Positions 39,572 to 47,430 of a DNA stretch of 64,000 bases are shown here, in pieces. A program made the translations under genes and the position numbers. Source of the DNA: Actinomycetospora sp. TBRC 11914 (GTDB lineage Bacteria > Actinomycetota > Actinomycetes > Mycobacteriales > Pseudonocardiaceae); assembly GCF_012933465.1 (NCBI RefSeq), contig NZ_JABBND010000016.1:62001-126000 (forward strand), written 5' to 3'. Positions within the stretch are counted from its first letter, which is position 1; each line of letters starts with the position of its first letter. Below the pieces are notes generated by a model that saw nothing but the letters and a program-made list of their open reading frames with translations, searched no databases and was not told the origin of the DNA.

Positions 39572-40552
39572 ATGCGACGCAACATCCGGACGGACGACCT
39601 GGACCTCCTGAGGGCGCACGCCGTCGACGGCGTCATCGCCGTGTGCGTGCTCGTGGCTCTCGGGATCCCGGAGAGCACCGTGTACCGCCGGTGCCGCGCC
39701 CGGGGGCCCTGGCAGCTCCTGGCGCCGGGCGTCGTCCTGCTCAGCACCGGCACACCGACGAGACGCCAGTACCTCCGTGCGGCGCTGCTCCACGGCGGTC
39801 GCGGCACGGTGATCACGGGACTCGACGCGGCCCGTGCCCACGGCCTGCGTCGCGGCGAGCTCCCCGAGCACGTCCACGTGCTCATCCCCGGCGCCCGCCA
39901 GGTGCGCAGCGTGCGGAACATCGTCGTCGAACGGACCGGACGGCTCTCGCCGAACCCGCTCATCCGTGACGGTCTCCCCGTCGCGCCCGTCGAGCGGTGC
40001 GTCCTCGACGCGGTGCGCCGGCTGCGCGACGAGTCGGACATCGCGGCGATCCTGACCGAGCCGGTGCAGCGGCGGATGATCCTCAAGGAGACCCTGGAGG
40101 AGGAGCTCGAGGCCGGGTGCCGCAAGGGGTCGGCCACCCCGCGGAAGGTCCTCCACGCGATCCGTGACGGGGTCCGCTCCCCCGCCGAGTTCGACGTCCG
40201 CACCTGGTGGCTGTCCCGGCCCGAGCTCGAGCCGGTCCACTTCAACGTCGCCCTCTTCGACGAGGACGGGACGTTCCTGGGCATCGCCGACGCCTACGAC
40301 GACCAGGTGGGGTTGGTCGTGCCCGTCGACTCCGTCGAACAGCACTTCGCGACCCCGCAGCAGGTGGCCCTCACGGAGCGGCAGCACCGCGCCTACCGGG
40401 CGGCTGGGCTCCACGTCCTCGGCATCCGGCCCAGCCGGGTGCGCACCGACCCCGACGGGCTACTCCGCGACGTCCTCGACGCCCTGCGAGTCGCTGCGGC
40501 CCTCCCGCCGGCCCGGGTGACCTGGCGCCCCGACGTGGCCGCACGGGCATGA
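39572..40552 (+). CDS. AbiEi/DUF559-like protein (antitoxin-domain plus degenerate PD-(D/E)XK fold)
   Basis: This 326-residue protein belongs to a large actinobacterial family annotated as AbiEi-like or DUF559. The N-terminal winged-helix (VLVALGIPESTVYRRCRARGPWQLLAPGVVLL, residues about 25-55) fits the AbiEi antitoxin domain. The C-terminal part follows the DUF559/Vsr nuclease pattern (FNVALFDEDGTFLGIADAYDD, then RAAGLHVLGIRPSRV). The expected E-x-D/K catalytic pair is replaced (VPVDS), so nuclease activity is doubtful. No AbiEii toxin partner is adjacent. The ATG at 39572 is chosen; GTG at 39563 is possible. The gene is enclosed by 38-bp inverted repeats. Confidence 0.78.
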   Translation: MRRNIRTDDLDLLRAHAVDGVIAVCVLVALGIPESTVYRRCRARGPWQLLAPGVVLLSTGTPTRRQYLRAALLHGGRGTVITGLDAARAHGLRRGELPEHVHVLIPGARQVRSVRNIVVERTGRLSPNPLIRDGLPVAPVERCVLDAVRRLRDESDIAAILTEPVQRRMILKETLEEELEAGCRKGSATPRKVLHAIRDGVRSPAEFDVRTWWLSRPELEPVHFNVALFDEDGTFLGIADAYDDQVGLVVPVDSVEQHFATPQQVALTERQHRAYRAAGLHVLGIRPSRVRTDPDGLLRDVLDALRVAAALPPARVTWRPDVAARA

Positions 40553-40602
40553 TCGCGGGTCGACGACGAGGCCGCACGGGCCTGATCGCGGATCGACGAC
40601 AA
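40537..40602 (+). repeat. Tandem 33-bp duplication over the 3-prime end of the AbiEi-like gene
   Basis: Copies 40537-40569 and 40570-40602 differ at about three positions. The unit includes the last codons and the stop of the gene (GCACGGGCATGA in copy 1, GCACGGGCCTGA in copy 2). The second copy runs into the right inverted repeat. Confidence 0.8.
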
Positions 40603-40639
40603 CGGGGCTTTTCTGCCACTGGATGCAAGCAACGACGCT
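40602..40639 (-). repeat. Right copy of the 38-bp perfect inverted repeat
   Basis: This is the exact reverse complement of 39373-39410. It lies between the AbiEi-like gene and the convergent deacetylase gene, whose stop is about 23 nt further on. No target-site duplication is evident outside the two copies. Confidence 0.9.
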
Positions 40640-40661
40640 CCGCTGGCACCCACGGCGGCGA

Positions 40662-41606
40662 TCACCGGCTCGTCAGCGCCGACACCCCACGCCCGACCAC
40701 CGAGCGGGCCTTCCGCCAGGTCTTGGACACCACGGTCGAGAGGTCGTCGGTCGGCGTGAGGATCACCCGGCGCATCTCGTAGGGCGACCCCGACGGGCCG
40801 GCCAGCCCCGGACGGGTCGTCACCGCGCACCGGTAGCCCAGCTCGGACACCAGCCGGGTGGTGGTCGCGGAGTAGTCGCTCGCCGAGCCGTTGGGGAACG
40901 CCAGGGTGTCGATCGGGATACCGAGCCCCGACTCCAGCTCCCGCCGCGAGTCGGCGAGCTCCGCCAGCTGCCCCGCCTCGGTCTCCCGCTCCAGGATCGC
41001 GTGCGTCACGGTGTGCGACCCCACCTCGTGGCCGGCCGCGAGCAGCGACTTCGCCCCGCCCCAGTCCATGAAGAGGCCCTCGCCGACGGAGGTCGGCGCC
41101 GGGTCGAGCTCCTCGGCCACCCGGGCGACCTCCGCGACCCGGCTCGCGTGGTCGAGGCCCTTCACCGACGCGCGCACCGCCGCGTGGGCGGCCTCCCGCG
41201 CGGCCGGCGACGCGAGCTCGTACACCGTGTCCCCGACCGCCAGCCGCGGCGCCCGGGCCCGCTCGAACGCGGCGGAGAGGTCCTCCCACCAGGCGCCGAC
41301 GGTGCCCGACAGGAAGCCGGGCACGAGGAAGAACGTGGCCGGGAACCCGTGCTCGGCCAGCATCGGCACGCCGAGCTCGAGGTTGTCGAGGTACCCGTCG
41401 TCGAACGTCAGCACGACCGCCCGCGGCGGCAGCGGCTCCCCCGCCTCCATCCTGCCCAGCGCGTCGCCGAGGGAGAGCACGTTGGCGAACCGCGCGATCG
41501 TCCGCAGCTGCTTCGCGAAGCCCAGCCGGCCCACGCCCGGCGGGTCCGGGAACCCCGGTGTCGGGTCGATGTTGTGCCAGCCGAGCACGAGGAGCCGGTT
41601 GCTCAT
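40662..41606 (-). CDS. Polysaccharide deacetylase (NodB homology, CE4)
   Basis: This 314-residue enzyme has the CE4 motifs: TFDDGY (67-72, catalytic and metal Asp), then SHTVTHAIL with the two metal His, and a later LAFPNGSASDYS. Members remove N-acetyl groups from GlcNAc-containing glycans. There is no signal peptide, so it may act on a cytoplasmic intermediate, or be one of the many CE4-like enzymes lacking export signals. The ATG at 41606 overlaps the stop of the upstream gene (ATGA, 41603-41606). Confidence 0.9.
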   Translation of the reverse strand: MSNRLLVLGWHNIDPTPGFPDPPGVGRLGFAKQLRTIARFANVLSLGDALGRMEAGEPLPPRAVVLTFDDGYLDNLELGVPMLAEHGFPATFFLVPGFLSGTVGAWWEDLSAAFERARAPRLAVGDTVYELASPAAREAAHAAVRASVKGLDHASRVAEVARVAEELDPAPTSVGEGLFMDWGGAKSLLAAGHEVGSHTVTHAILERETEAGQLAELADSRRELESGLGIPIDTLAFPNGSASDYSATTTRLVSELGYRCAVTTRPGLAGPSGSPYEMRRVILTPTDDLSTVVSKTWRKARSVVGRGVSALTSR

Positions 41607-42487
41607 GCGAACCGATCGTAGGCGCCGTCCCGGACGTCCCCGCCCCCGGTGGCGGCGACGGCGTCGGCCACGACGCGGGCCACCGCGGCCCGCCGGGCGG
41701 GGTCGGCCCGCAGCGACCGCGAGAGCTCGAGGTGCACGAAGGTCGTGCCGAGGCGCGCGGCGAGCCGCCCCTGGACGTTGCGGGTGCCCGAGAGCCGCTC
41801 GCATCCGGGCTCCCCGCCGCCGCGGACCCGTTCGCCCGCCGCGCGCAGGCCCTGCGTCACCTCCGCGAGCAGCGCCGAGCCCGGTCCGGCCCCGGACGAG
41901 GCGACGACGTCGAAGTCCGGCCGGTCCCGGCACCCGTGCACCTGCACCTGCGGGGTCCCGTGGGCCGCGACGATCCCCGCGGCGAGCCGGGCGAACACCG
42001 AGTCCGGCCGGTGGGAGACGTCGGCCGGGAACTCGGCGCGCCGTCTCGCCCCCGGCGGCGCGCCCGCGTGGCGGTGCGCCCCGGCCTGGAGCAGCAGCGC
42101 CCCGTCCAGGCGCGCCAGCACCCCGAGCCCGAGGCGCTCGGTGCGCAGGTCCGAGTGCGGGTGCGGGATCTCGACGACGACCTGCGGGGCGGGGTCCCCG
42201 ACGACCGCGGGCAGGACGACGAGGCCCCACGCGCGCGGCGTGCGCGGGTCGGCCACGAGCAGGGTGCGCCCGCCGACGCGGCGCACCGCGAAGCCGGCGG
42301 CCCGGCCGGCCGCGTCCAGCTCCCGGACGGGCGCCCCCGCGCATGCCGCGAGGACCGCGACGACGAGGCCGTCGACCGCCGGGTCCTCGGCCGGGCGCGG
42401 CGGCCGGTAGGGGCCGTCCACGCGCAGGGAGGTCGTGAACCGTTCGACGGCGCGGGCGAGCGGCCCGTCCTCCGCGTCGCCCTCCAC
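41603..42487 (-). CDS. Uncharacterised protein with conserved-looking His/Glu motifs
   Basis: The protein has 294 residues and no signal peptide. Potential metal ligands cluster in EIPHPHSDLRTERLG (about 100-115), AGAHRHAG, DVSHRPDSVF and VQVHGCRD. The order H-x-H, E, H-x-H, H, H resembles a metal-dependent amidase or peptidase, but I cannot name the family. It is translationally coupled to the deacetylase, which suggests a joint step in glycan or peptide modification. The GTG at 42487 has CAGGCT 6 nt upstream. Confidence 0.65.
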   Translation of the reverse strand: MEGDAEDGPLARAVERFTTSLRVDGPYRPPRPAEDPAVDGLVVAVLAACAGAPVRELDAAGRAAGFAVRRVGGRTLLVADPRTPRAWGLVVLPAVVGDPAPQVVVEIPHPHSDLRTERLGLGVLARLDGALLLQAGAHRHAGAPPGARRRAEFPADVSHRPDSVFARLAAGIVAAHGTPQVQVHGCRDRPDFDVVASSGAGPGSALLAEVTQGLRAAGERVRGGGEPGCERLSGTRNVQGRLAARLGTTFVHLELSRSLRADPARRAAVARVVADAVAATGGGDVRDGAYDRFA

Positions 42488-42554
42488 CCCCGGAGCCTGC
42501 CACGGCCGGCGGCCGGACACCGAGCGGTCGAGCAGCGACCAAGCCGGGTCGTGC

Positions 42555-43019
42555 TCAGGCGCCGGCCGGGTATGCCGGGCCCCACGCCGGACGTTCGACG
42601 CGGCCGGCGGAGCCCTCCACCGGCCCGCCGTAGACCGACCGGGGGCCGCCGCTGGGCGGGTTGCCGAACGGTGGGGTCCCGAACGGCGCCACGTAGAAGT
42701 CGAGCGGGCGGCGCGGGGCGTTGAGGAAGGCCGCGGCCTCGGGGTCGGGCTCGAACGGCAGCTCCGCGCCGAACGGGAACACCGACTCCGCGAGGGCCGA
42801 GGCCGAGGCCGCCCCGACGGCGGGCGACGCCCACCCGGGCACGGCCGGCTCGCCGTCCGGGCCACCCGCCCAGGACGGCGCGGCCGCCTGGGGACCCGAG
42901 GCCGGCCTGAGGGCCACCAGCCGGCGCCGGCCCGCGCGAGGGCCCGCCGACCCCAGTTCCTCCGGACCGCCGTCGTCACTACCCGCGATGCGGGAACCAC
43001 GCTCCGCCATGTCGACCAT
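42555..43019 (-). CDS. Pro/Gly/Ala-rich hypothetical protein
   Basis: This 154-residue protein has low complexity and is rich in Pro, Gly and Ala, with a slightly ordered centre (DPEAAAFLNAPRRPLDFYVAPFGTPPFGNPP). It has no signal peptide, membrane helix or known domain. Third-position bias supports coding. The start is ATG at 43019 or 43010. It lies upstream of and in line with the 294-residue gene. Confidence 0.5.
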   Translation of the reverse strand: MVDMAERGSRIAGSDDGGPEELGSAGPRAGRRRLVALRPASGPQAAAPSWAGGPDGEPAVPGWASPAVGAASASALAESVFPFGAELPFEPDPEAAAFLNAPRRPLDFYVAPFGTPPFGNPPSGGPRSVYGGPVEGSAGRVERPAWGPAYPAGA

Positions 43020-43474
43020 TCTCGGAGGCACCCCGTCGACGTCCCGGTCGGGGGACCCGCCTTCGGCCGACCGGGGTTGCACCGGGGCCGCCGGTCCGGC
43101 ACCGCGTCGCGGGGGGCCCGGGGGGCGCGGCCGATCGGGCCCGTGGACCCGGTGACGCCTCCGTGGTGCGGCCCAACGGAGCCCCGCGAACGGTCACCCT
43201 CGGTACTCGATCCGCGGGTGACGTGCCGCCCACCACCGTCACCCCGGGGCGCGGCGACGCGTTGGGCTCTCCGGGACGACGAGCCGCACCGGCCCGCCGC
43301 CGACCGCGACGCCGCGGTGCCCCGAGGCCTCCCCCGACCGGTCGACACCGGCGCCGAACCCGGCACCCCGGTGAGGCGCCCGTGAGGTGGTCGCGCAAGA
43401 TGTGCGCCCAGAGCGAACGATGTTGGTCCTTCTGAGCACACATACGGTCGTTCCACGGACAGGAGGAACTCCTG
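43020..43474. other. 455-nt intergenic region upstream of the aminotransferase
   Basis: Open frames here lack motifs and ribosome sites, and I call no gene. The only clear structure is a hairpin that overlaps the ribosome-binding site of the next gene, listed separately. Confidence 0.4.
43460..43474 (+). promoter_or_regulatory. Hairpin sequestering the aminotransferase ribosome-binding site
   Basis: CAGGAG-GAA-CTCCTG is a perfect 6-bp stem with a 3-nt loop that contains the Shine-Dalgarno AGGAGG and ends directly at the ATG (43475). Folding would mask the ribosome site. Confidence 0.55.
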
Positions 43475-44830
43475 ATGGACTATCCTGGCCCCTCGTTCGC
43501 CCGTTCGAATGAACTGCAGAGCCGCCTGCACGACATGGTCCCCGGCGGCGCCCACACCTACGCCCGGGGCGACGACCAGTACCCCGAGGACATGGCGCCG
43601 ATCATCGAGCGCGGCCTCGGCGCCCGGGTCTGGGACGCCGACGGCAACTGCTTCGTCGAGTACGGCATGGGCCTGCGGGCGGTGACCCTCGGTCACCAGT
43701 ACGGGCCGGTCGTCGACGCGGTGCGGGACGCACTGACCCGCGGGGTGAGCTTCACCCGCCCCTCGACGCTCGAGGTCGCGGCGGCCGAGGACTTCCTGTC
43801 GCTCGTCCCCGGAGCCGAGATGGTCAAGTTCGCGAAGAACGGCTCCGACGCCACCACCGCGGCCCTCCGCCTCGCGCGGGCCGTGACCGGGCGGGACCTG
43901 GTGGCCGTCGCCGACCAGCCCTTCTTCTCCACCGACGACTGGTTCATCGGCGCCACCGGCATGCCCGGCGGCATCCCCGTCCCCGCGCGCCACGAGGCCG
44001 TCCGCTTCACCTTCAACGACCTCGAGTCGCTGCAGACGGCGGTCGCGGCGCACCCCGGCCGGATCGCGGCGGTGTTCATGGAGGCCGCGACCGGCCTCGT
44101 CGCCCCCGACCCGGGCTACCTGCGGGCCGTCCGCGACCTGTGCACCGCCGAGGGCATCGTGCTCGTCTTCGACGAGATGATCACCGGGTTCCGGTGGGCG
44201 GCCGGCGGCGCCCAGGAGGTCTACGGCGTCGTGCCCGACCTCTCCACCTGGGGCAAGGCGATGGGCAACGGCTTCTCGATCGCGGCCCTCGCGGGGCGGC
44301 GCGAGCTGATGGAGCGCGGCGGCCTGGACACCGACGACGAGCGGGTGTTCCTGCTCTCGACCACGAGCGGGCCGGAGCTCGTCGGGCTCGCCGCGTTCCG
44401 GGCGGTCGCGGAGGCCTACCGCACCACCGACCCCGTCGGGACCATGCGCCGCACCGGCGGGCGCCTCGCTGCCGAGGTGAACGCCGTGGTCGACGACGCC
44501 GGGCTCTCCGACCACCTCGACGTCGCGGGCGACCCGAGCTGCCTGGTGTTCCGCACGCGCGACGCGCACGGCCTGCCGTCGCAGGAGTACCGCACGCTCT
44601 TCCTCGCTGAGCTGCTGCGCGGCGGCGTGCTCGGGCAGTCGTTCGTGGTGTCCGCGGCGCACACCGCCGCCGACGTCGACCTCACCGTCGCGGCCGTGGC
44701 GGCCGCCCTGCCGACCTACGCGAAGGCGATCGAGCTGGGGACCACGGACGGGCTGCTCGAGGGCCGCCCGGTGGCGCCCGCCCTGCGCCCGCACGCGACG
44801 CCGCGCCGGCGGGCCGCCGTGGTCGGCTGA
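43475..44830 (+). CDS. Class III PLP-dependent aminotransferase (glutamate-1-semialdehyde aminomutase-like)
   Basis: This 451-residue fold-type I enzyme has GGAHTYARGDDQYPEDMAPIIERG, KNGSDATTAALRLARAVTG, VFDEMITGFRW (cofactor Asp) and STWGKAMGNGFSIAALAGR with the Schiff-base Lys. The sequence resembles the glutamate-1-semialdehyde aminomutase subgroup. The absence of heme genes nearby and its place in a glycan cluster suggest a role in making an amino sugar or amino-acid substituent. It is transcribed alone, and a 2OG-type oxygenase gene converges on it. Confidence 0.9.
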   Translation: MDYPGPSFARSNELQSRLHDMVPGGAHTYARGDDQYPEDMAPIIERGLGARVWDADGNCFVEYGMGLRAVTLGHQYGPVVDAVRDALTRGVSFTRPSTLEVAAAEDFLSLVPGAEMVKFAKNGSDATTAALRLARAVTGRDLVAVADQPFFSTDDWFIGATGMPGGIPVPARHEAVRFTFNDLESLQTAVAAHPGRIAAVFMEAATGLVAPDPGYLRAVRDLCTAEGIVLVFDEMITGFRWAAGGAQEVYGVVPDLSTWGKAMGNGFSIAALAGRRELMERGGLDTDDERVFLLSTTSGPELVGLAAFRAVAEAYRTTDPVGTMRRTGGRLAAEVNAVVDDAGLSDHLDVAGDPSCLVFRTRDAHGLPSQEYRTLFLAELLRGGVLGQSFVVSAAHTAADVDLTVAAVAAALPTYAKAIELGTTDGLLEGRPVAPALRPHATPRRRAAVVG

Positions 44831-44840
44831 CCCGGGGACG

Positions 44841-45740
44841 TCAGCCCGGCACGCCCAGCACGGCGACGCCGTCGTAGCGCGCGGCGAGCTCCTCGGGCAT
44901 CGGCGCGAGGTCCGAGCAGCGGCGGAAGTCGCGCAGCGAGGTCCCCGAGCACTCCGAGTCGACGTTGCGCGACCCGCGCCCGGCCTCGACGTCGTCGATG
45001 TCGACCACGCGGAAGTCGATCGAGAAGCGGGTGCGCCCGGAGGTGTTGGGCACCGACGAGTGCAGCTGGTTGCCCGAGAACACCATCATCCCGCCGACCT
45101 CGGGCACGACCCGGACCTGCGGGTCCAGCTCGACCGGCTCCTCGGGCTTCGGCTGCTCGCGGGTGTCCTTGCCGATCTGCGAGGCCGCCGAGAACCGGCT
45201 GGTGCGGTTCCACTCGGCGTAGTCGTAGCGCCGGGACCCGTTCTTGACACCCTGCGTCATGTACTTCGGGTGGAACGCCATGACGTTGTCGGCGGTCACC
45301 GGGTAGACCGGCATCCACCAGTTGGTCTGGCACATCGGCGCCGAGTACCAGGTGTCGCGGTGCGGGTGGAACGCGTACGCGATCCCCGTCGTCAGGTAGT
45401 CGTTCGACGTCGAGGTCCGCAGCCGCGGCACGTCGAAGTAGGTCCGCTGCGGGTCGCAGCCGCGCTCGGAGAGCACCGCCGGCAGCAGCTCCTTGCAGCG
45501 CGGGTGGTGGATGAAGCGCGGCTTGAGCTCCGCCAGCAGCGCGGCGAACTTCTCGACGTCCATGTGGTGCTGCGCGGTCTCCGGGTCGAGGTCGCCGAAC
45601 GCCTCCTCGACCAGGCCGCGCGTGAAGTCCACCAGCGCGAGCGTCGCCGGCGAGGCGCCGTACACCATGACGTCGCCGCGGTACAGGTGGTCGCGTCGCG
45701 TGGCGTCGTCGAACGACGGGTTCGACAGGACGTTGGTCAC
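44841..45740 (-). CDS. Iron/2-oxoglutarate-type oxygenase (StrG/PhyH-like)
   Basis: This 299-residue protein has the double-stranded beta-helix metal site: HPHRDTWYS (His-x-Asp) and a distal His in GNQLHSSVPNTSGRTRFSIDFRVVD with the 2-oxoglutarate Arg. TNWWMPVYPVT is also typical. Such enzymes hydroxylate unactivated carbons. The streptomycin gene strG encodes a related protein of unclear role, and a shorter homologue is at 49834-50496. Its convergent neighbour is the aminotransferase, so the substrate could be an aminated sugar or amino acid. This last point is inference. Confidence 0.82.
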   Translation of the reverse strand: MTNVLSNPSFDDATRRDHLYRGDVMVYGASPATLALVDFTRGLVEEAFGDLDPETAQHHMDVEKFAALLAELKPRFIHHPRCKELLPAVLSERGCDPQRTYFDVPRLRTSTSNDYLTTGIAYAFHPHRDTWYSAPMCQTNWWMPVYPVTADNVMAFHPKYMTQGVKNGSRRYDYAEWNRTSRFSAASQIGKDTREQPKPEEPVELDPQVRVVPEVGGMMVFSGNQLHSSVPNTSGRTRFSIDFRVVDIDDVEAGRGSRNVDSECSGTSLRDFRRCSDLAPMPEELAARYDGVAVLGVPG

Positions 45741-45993
45741 CTGGCACTCCTCCCCGCGCCGACTCCCCGTTCGGGGGCCGCCGCCGGTCCGTCCGTTCGA
45801 TCTCTCGGCAACGTTATGACGTGCTCCCCCCGGAGGGGTTGTCAGGGGGTGGCGAGATCACGGACGGCGCCGTGGTCCGTGTACGGAGAGTTCCCGCGCC
45901 CCACGCCCGCCGCAGGCGTCCGTCGCCGGTCGCCTGGTGCCCCACGACGACGTCCGCCCACACATCGCGGCCGAGGCCCCCACCCGAGCGCGC
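45741..45993. other. Intergenic region with a GC-rich hairpin
   Basis: CACGGAC (45859-45865) pairs with GTCCGTG (45875-45881) around a 9-nt loop. It lies downstream of the GT4 gene and upstream of the oxygenase gene, both leftward, so it could terminate the former. No gene is seen. Confidence 0.35.
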
Positions 45994-47055
45994 TCAGCCG
46001 ACCACGCCGCGGACGATGTCCCGCAGCTCGGCGGCCATGTTCGCCGAGGTGAAGCGGGCCTCGACCTCCTTGCGGCCGGCCTGCCCCATCTGGGCTGCGC
46101 GGTCGGGGTCGGAGAGCAGCTCGGCGATCGCGTCGGCCATGGCCACCGGGTCGTCCGGGGGGACGAGCAGCCCCGTCCGGCCGTGGTCGACGTAGGTCTC
46201 CATCCCCGGGTTGTCGGTCGCGACGACGGGGCGGCCGCTGGCCAGGCCCTCGAGCGCCACCGTGAGCCCCGCCCCGACCGGGTTGGGCCGCAGCGCGATC
46301 GCGACGACGGTGGACCGCCGGTAGAGCCCGCGCATCGCCGCGTTCATCCGGCGGGCGTGGACGACGCCCGCCTCGGGCGCGAGCTGCACCGGCAGCGTCG
46401 TCGCCAGCTCCAGCCACGCCGGCACCCCGCCGGCGCGCACGCGCTCGACCGCGCCGACGAGCGTGGCGTGGTCGCGGTTGCGGTCGTCACCGACGCTGGT
46501 GACGGTGACGCCGCCCGGGTCGCGGCCCTCCCACGGCTGCTCCGGGTAGAACTCCGGGTCGATCCCGAGGGTCACCCCGTGGACCCGGTCCGGGTCGAGG
46601 TCCCAGTGCTCCCGCAGGATCGGCACCAGCCCCGGCGACTGCGTGAAGAGCCCGGCCGCGCGGCGCAGCGCGGTCATCGCGACGCGGCGGTGCGTCGGCC
46701 GCAGGAGGTCCGGGCGCACGAGCCAGCCCACGCCGGAGACCACGGGCCGGCGCCGGGAGGTGAGCAGCGCGGGGAGGCCGTTGCGCTCGTCCATGCACAG
46801 CAGGGCGTCGGCACCACGTCGCTGCGCCGCGCCGGAGACGGCGGTGACGGCCTCGTACATGTCGAGGCGGTCGCGCACCTTGCGGGAGGCGTAGGCGAGC
46901 GCGCCGTGGGCGGGGCGGCGGAAGGTGACGACGTCGCCCTCGTCGCCGAGGTGGTGGAGGCCGTAGGGGGTGTGGTCCGGGATCTCGCCACGCGCGTTCC
47001 GGAGCCGGTACTCCTCCACGTCGAGCTCTTCGGGCAGCTCCACGTGCACGTGCAT
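45994..47055 (-). CDS. GT4 family glycosyltransferase
   Basis: This 353-residue GT-B glycosyltransferase has VTVTSVGDDRNRDHATLVGAVERV at the domain junction, IALRPNPVGAGLTVALEGLASGRPVVATDNPG as the donor-site motif, and GRTGLLVPPDDPVAMADAIAELL. In the EX7E motif the first Glu is replaced (N-P-V-G-A-G-L-T-V-A-L-E), which is tolerated in some GT4 subfamilies. The ATG at 47055 has TGAGG upstream; a GTG at 47070 is possible. The acceptor is unknown. Confidence 0.86.
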   Translation of the reverse strand: MHVHVELPEELDVEEYRLRNARGEIPDHTPYGLHHLGDEGDVVTFRRPAHGALAYASRKVRDRLDMYEAVTAVSGAAQRRGADALLCMDERNGLPALLTSRRRPVVSGVGWLVRPDLLRPTHRRVAMTALRRAAGLFTQSPGLVPILREHWDLDPDRVHGVTLGIDPEFYPEQPWEGRDPGGVTVTSVGDDRNRDHATLVGAVERVRAGGVPAWLELATTLPVQLAPEAGVVHARRMNAAMRGLYRRSTVVAIALRPNPVGAGLTVALEGLASGRPVVATDNPGMETYVDHGRTGLLVPPDDPVAMADAIAELLSDPDRAAQMGQAGRKEVEARFTSANMAAELRDIVRGVVG

Positions 47056-47430
47056 GGTCGACCACCTCACCTGACCCGATCGGGCGTATCGCGCACGCTA
47101 CCGTTGCCCTCGGCGGCGCCCGACGCCCGGATTGCCCGGGTGCGCCCGGCCCCCGCACGCCGGCCCGTCCGCCGCGCGGGGACCCCGTCGTCGCAACCCC
47201 GTCACGGCCCGTCGGCCCGCCCGGTGTGACGGGGCGCCCACCTGCTCGTCGGGCGGGTGACGCAACCCCCGGCGGTCACGGAACGTCTTGTGGTCGTCCC
47301 GTCGTCCGCGCTCGGAGCAGGGAGGACGGGCACCCCGAGGAACCCCGGGACCACATCGCTACCGTGGTCACCCGACCCGACCGGTCGCCGATCGGATCGC
47401 CCCCGGCCCCGACAGGACGGACCCAGGATC
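47056..47430. other. 375-nt divergent intergenic region
   Basis: Two GT4 genes diverge from here. Open frames continue the downstream gene's frame upstream to 47257 but without homology or a ribosome site, so I leave them non-coding. No clear operator was seen. Confidence 0.35.

Noticed and set aside
39373-40639. Classical insertion sequence
   Set aside because: The enclosed gene has no transposase (DDE, HUH or serine/tyrosine recombinase) motif and no target-site duplication is evident, so only an IR-flanked cassette is claimed.
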